Shown: positions 59,941 through 64,000 of the stretch, piece after piece
Position numbering within the stretch: the first letter of the stretch is position 1
Layout: the number at the start of each line of letters is the position of its first letter
Source of the DNA: Trema orientale
Taxonomy: Eukaryota; Streptophyta; Magnoliopsida; Rosales; Cannabaceae
Direction: 5' to 3'
NCBI GenBank assembly: GCA_002914845.1
Contig: JXTC01000319.1
Coordinates: forward strand, 235,464 to 299,463
DNA length: 64,000 nucleotides
Position numbers and translations under genes: made by a program
The notes under the pieces: generated by a model
Told to the model about the DNA's origin: nothing
Database searches by the model: none
Seen by the model: the letters and a program-made list of their open reading frames with translations, nothing else

Positions 59941-60325
59941 TTTGCGAATGGCTTCTCCTAGTACATGCGTTGACCTTCATATAGTATATAAAGAAAAATA
60001 CGCTTTGTCTTATAAAAGAATTCAAGAGCCTATATTTCCCAAATTTTGACCCGTGGGTGTCCCATGTGATACATATTATTTACTTCTGTATTATTTTCTT
60101 TTTTTCGCACCGATTGAACATAATCATATAATTATTTTACTTTCAGATGTCAGCACCAGCCTGAAGATTCATTTTCTTTTTTTTTTTATTGACGAATAAT
60201 TTACATCCTAATTAATACACATTACTAGTTTTCATATGCAGATCAAATTGATTAAGACAAATGGCATAATGTGATTTCTTTAATCAAATGTTGACGAGAC
60301 ATAATATATAAAATCAATCAGAGAT
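59941..60325. other. Gene-free spacer
   Basis: Nothing recognised between the LINE fragment and the LTR. Confidence 0.4.
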
Positions 60326-62703
60326 TGTAAAAACCTTGATTTTTATAAGGAGTAATTTGGTCTTTTTACAAAATTAGAATTCAAAGTAAATAAAATTAGT
60401 TAAAGTGTGAATTAATTTCAGGTAAGGACTAAAGTAGAAGAAATTTTCAAAATTGGGGTCAAACATTAGATTTTTGAGGACTTAAATGAAGACAAACTTT
60501 GAAACTTGGGCCATAATAGAATTTTAAAAAGTCCTATTACCAGCCCATATTTGCCAAGTGCCAAAAAACCCCCAAATTGGACCCAGAATCCCTAACCTCT
60601 CTCCCTCTCACGATTTCTTTCTCTTCTTCTTCTTCTTCTTCCTTCGCAACTCTCCCGCCAGCAACCGGCGCTACCCCAGACATTGAGCTCCGGCCGACAG
60701 CTCTCCAGGTGACTGACGACGGCTCGCCACTGACCAGCTCTGCCCGTCGCACTGCCCAGCCGCGGCAAGCAACGCGCGAAGTCGCACCTAAGCCGCGACG
60801 TTTCGTGGCGGAATCTCATCGTTTTGTCACCATTAGCCGCTACCCACCGCCACCAAATTGAAGCTCAAGCTTTCTCCTATGTGGGTCGACCCTCCACCGC
60901 CACCAATTTCTAGCCAAGAAGCTCCGGTGAGCGTTTAAAAGTTTTTATGGCATTTTCGTCATGAAAAATTGGTATTGGTGCAATTATTTTGTTAGGTTCA
61001 TCCAATGCTCATGAAACTTTGAGGGATAGAAATGTGGTTTAAGATAGGAGAAAGAGTGGTGGACTTGTGGAAATTGGATGTAAGGATTGAGAGAAAAACT
61101 GATCTGAAATTTGTGGCGTTTACCTAAATATTTTCAGAATATGGTATTTTTGTAACTTTTCTAATTAGTTTCTAATTAAGCCCAAATTTGAGCTAGAGGC
61201 CTCGAAACTGAAATTGGACTTCGGGATTGGACTAAGTAAGGTCAAGAGATGAGTTTTGATATAAAGCATCAATAGATTTTGAGTTGGCACGAAATCCGAG
61301 ATACGAGGCTCAGGATTTCGCCTCGATTTGCATGCCACGGGCCTGAGGCCCAAATTAATTGAATTATATATCTAACCCAACATTTTTGGGTGCTCTGAAT
61401 TCAGTGGTGGTCTCTGTTTCGCAATTTGAGGCTTCGTTTGGAAAGTCACACCTCAAAGCAAGCTCACGGGATCCCGAAACGACCCTCCGAGCAACTGGGT
61501 GACCAACAGGAGAATCTACGAGTGCCGATAGCTTAGTCTAGCTATCCAGGCGAGGTAGGGGCTCAATTATCAAGTTTTCAACTTATTTTGTTTTAAATTA
61601 TGCATTATGACCAATTTCTTGAAATTATCGATTTTCATGGATTTTAATAATTTGAATGGATATTTGATGAACTTGTGAATTGTTGTGATATATTGGATTG
61701 TTCTAGGATTAGTTTGTATGATTTTTATACAGGTTTAAAAATTTTGATTTTGGGAAAATACAGCTGTTATGCTGCCCGATTTTCTGTAAATCCCAGAATA
61801 ATACCAAATGAGTTTTAAAGCATAATTTCTTGATATACTTGATGCATGGTTATTACATACTTTGTGAAATGCTGTACCTACCATAAGATCACATACTTGA
61901 GTTCCATTTTAGCATCATGGTATTTAGATCATTGGCGAGTTGCTGCGGCGCTAGGTGAGAGACCTAGGCCCCTGCGCAGGATTTGCTGACACACCTCCGG
62001 GTGGTGTCAGGATGCTGGGTACCTCTGTTTAAGAGGTATTACTGGACTATGATGAGAGGATGAGAGCTCATACTTGTAGTTGGTTGATTTATGATATGTA
62101 CAACATGGTGACTTTGATTTTGATTTTGAATTTGAATATGTGATTACAGTTGATCATTTACAAACTTGTTTTATAACTAGATTTTGTAAAGGTACTAATC
62201 ATGCAGGTTTCAAAAGTTGCATTCATACTAAAAAGGTAATTGAATTCCTATTGAGCATGTGAATGCTCATCCCCTTATCTTTCCCCTCTCAGGTGGTGTA
62301 CAGTGTGACTTGGGCAACTCCGGAGTGGAGTGACTAGGACTGGAAGATTATTCTAGTTTAGTAGTTAGTAACTACTTAATAACTCATTTTGGAATTGTAA
62401 TAACATTTAAGGCTCATACTTTGGATTTAGCCTGTATTATCTATTATACCTACTTGTGATGACAATGATGATGCATCTGTATGTTTTATTAGTATCATTA
62501 ACGGTCTATGTCTAGTGGTGATCACAAACTGTGAGAATTTACAATTTGAACTATTTTTGTAAACTTTTACTGAAGTTGTCGTTTGTCAACTAGCTGTCAT
62601 TTTTTTGAAAAATTGAAGTTTCTAAAAATTTTCTAAAACAAATTATGAATTTCCACATGTGAAATTCCTCTTCTGCTACCGGTCCGGGGTTTGGGTCGTG
62701 ACA
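60326..62703 (+). mobile_element. 5' LTR of a Ty3/gypsy retrotransposon
   Basis: The end is fixed by TTGGGTCGTGACA just before the primer-binding site. The likely start is TGTAAAAACCTTGATTTTTA at 60326, giving TG..CA borders and about 2.4 kb, a length usual for plant chromoviruses of the Tekay/Del group. Contains a GC-rich CT/CCG block (60590-60930) that mimics an exon but is LTR sequence. The 3' LTR is outside the window, so the start is less certain than the end. Confidence 0.7.
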
Positions 62704-62712
62704 GAAAATTTT

Positions 62713-62724
62713 TGGTATCAGAGC
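62713..62724 (+). promoter_or_regulatory. Primer-binding site (initiator methionine tRNA)
   Basis: TGGTATCAGAGC is complementary to the 3' end of plant initiator tRNA-Met and is the standard primer site for many plant LTR elements. It lies 9 nt after the LTR end. Confidence 0.9.
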
Positions 62725-62836
62725 AGAGGTTTAATTACCTCGGATGTGACACCATTAGACTAGATTGTAACTTCGTTTTCAAAAGTACTTACATCACTGT
62801 CTCACTAATATTTTGGCATATAAATACAGAACTATA

Positions 62837-64000
62837 ATGCCTCCAAGAAGAAGAATACCGAGGCAAGAGCCTAGGGCTAAAACTCCTCCACCACAACAAC
62901 AAATCCCTGACCCTCTGGCAAATTTGTATGATGCTTTAAGAGTATTACTGGGTCTAAGGATGGAGTGAGACCCTGAGGCCCGTCAGGCTAATTTCTTCAA
63001 GGACTTTATAAAACTCAATCAGCTATCATTTGATGGGAGACCTAATCCCACTTTGGCTGAGAGATGGCTTAGAGATATCAAGAGGACTTTTGCTACTATT
63101 GGAACACCAGCTGAGTTCTAAGTAACCTTTGGTACTTACAAGCTGATTGACGGAGTTATAAATTGATGGAAGACAGTTAAGTTATCTCAGGATGTGACTG
63201 GTATGAGTTGGGATACATTTGAAGGACTGTTCAGAGACCAATATGCTAATGCTAGTCATAGAGCTGCTATGATTAGAGAATATGAACGGCTCAAGCAGGG
63301 TGACATGACGGTGAATGAATATTATGTGTGGTTTATGGAATTAGCACAATATGCCTATGCACCTAACAGATCCTACCCTCCAGATTGTCAAGTTTATAGA
63401 GGCTTTGAGGCCAGCCATCTTGGAGAAGATTGTCACACAACCCTTCAGCAACCTTGTTGACTTAGTTGCTGCAGCCCAAAAAGCTGAGGCTTTTCTTGAT
63501 GATCGGTCAACAACGAGGGATCATGCAAGAAACAAGGGCAATGGGAGAAAAATGAACAAGAAAAACTAAGGGAAATGGCAAGGGCAGAATTCTAAGAACA
63601 GTAGGAGTAGCAACAGTAGTGGCTCTTTAGGAAAAAGTCGCTATGGACCTTATGGATGCTTCAATTGTGGACAACAAGGCCACCAGAAGAAGGCTTGCCC
63701 TTACTGCCAGCAAAAATCTCCATTATCTTAGGGAGGATCACAGGAAAGTCAAAGTGCCTCAGTTCCTTTTCAGGGCAATCAGATGAGACCAGTGCAATCT
63801 CAGACCCAGTCTCAGGCATTTCATTCCACTCCTTACCAGTAGCCTTATGGTTCTCAGTACCAGCATCAGTATAGGCCATAAGGTTCGGGCTACAACCAGG
63901 GCTATACTCAGAATTTCCAGACTCTACAAAATTCTGGGAACTAAGGAGGACGTGGATATACTAGTACCAGTCCAGGAACTAGTAGCAGTTGCCCAGGTCA
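62837..64000 (+). pseudogene. Ty3/gypsy Gag, decayed, runs off the window
   Basis: Starts MPPRRRIPRQEPRAKTPPP. The capsid part includes FKDFIKLNQLSFDGRPNP, WDTFEGLFRDQYAN and YERLKQGDMTVNEY, then, after a frameshift near 63350, LTDPTLQIVKFIEALRP and LVDLVAAAQKAEAF. A CX2CX4HX4C zinc knuckle (CFNCGQQGHQKKAC) is at about 63658. At least six in-frame stops (first at 62966). Most fit C-to-T or G-to-A changes. Pol should follow beyond 64000. Confidence 0.9.

Noticed and set aside
60577..60861. GC-rich open frame with Pro/Ser/Arg that resembles a first exon
   Set aside because: It lies inside the 5' LTR defined by the tRNA-Met primer site at 62713, and both strands are open because of the CT/CCG composition. 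No splice partner was found.
1..64000. CRISPR arrays, operons, riboswitches or bacterial-type defence systems
   Set aside because: Gene structure and repeats are those of a plant nucleus; none of the tandem repeats has regular short repeats with unique spacers.

Overview
This is a eudicot plant nuclear window. The evidence is the AT-rich non-coding DNA, GT-AG introns, plant-only families (AHL, SAUR, neprosin) and plant transposon families (Tat-type Ty3/gypsy, LTR elements with an initiator-tRNA primer site, hAT, CACTA, Helitron, tRNA-SINEs, LINEs). The species cannot be fixed from sequence alone. Two runs of N (13834-14401 and 43037-43368) are assembly gaps.

Layout. (1) 452-859, minus: a small intronless SAUR-like auxin-response gene whose TATA box lies inside a TG/TA microsatellite. 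(2) 1.5-10.7 kb: gene-free, with old repeats including a dimeric MITE at 9.05-9.62 kb. (3) 10746-16352, minus: an intact five-exon AT-hook motif nuclear-localized (AHL) gene of 378 codons, assembled here exon by exon. (4) 16.4-26.3 kb: the upstream DNA of the AHL gene, present as three diverged tandem units that differ by large indels; nested in them are a 713-bp hAT element with an 8-bp target duplication, a SINE, CACTA-like repeats and a MITE. (5) 28.7-39.75 kb, minus: a neprosin-domain gene broken in the middle. Exons 1-2 lie at 39.3-39.75 kb and the last two exons at 28.7-30.0 kb. Between them are 9.3 kb of retroelement DNA, including a decayed Tat-lineage Ty3/gypsy pol (33.4-37.3 kb), and a SINE with an 18-bp target duplication. 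(6) 39.8-48.2 kb: repeat graveyard with a solo LTR, a CACTA terminus, a copia gag relic and LTR pieces. (7) 48208-54804, minus: a complete seven-exon neprosin gene (394 codons), paralogous to the broken one. (8) 54.9-60.3 kb: Helitrons, LINE fragments and an internally deleted LINE. (9) 60.3-64.0 kb, plus: 5' LTR, primer-binding site and decayed gag of a Ty3/gypsy element that runs off the window.

Host genes are few (SAUR-like, AHL, two neprosin paralogues, all on the minus strand) and there is no sign that they form a pathway; the two neprosins are a tandem duplicate pair. The most interesting signals are: the three-unit duplication of the AHL promoter region; in-frame tandem splice donors in the AHL PPC domain; replacement of the expected catalytic glutamates in the neprosins; the all-phase-0 exon structure that would keep the broken neprosin in frame if spliced across the insertion; and several transposon insertions with exact target duplications. 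I did not find a convincing new multi-gene system.
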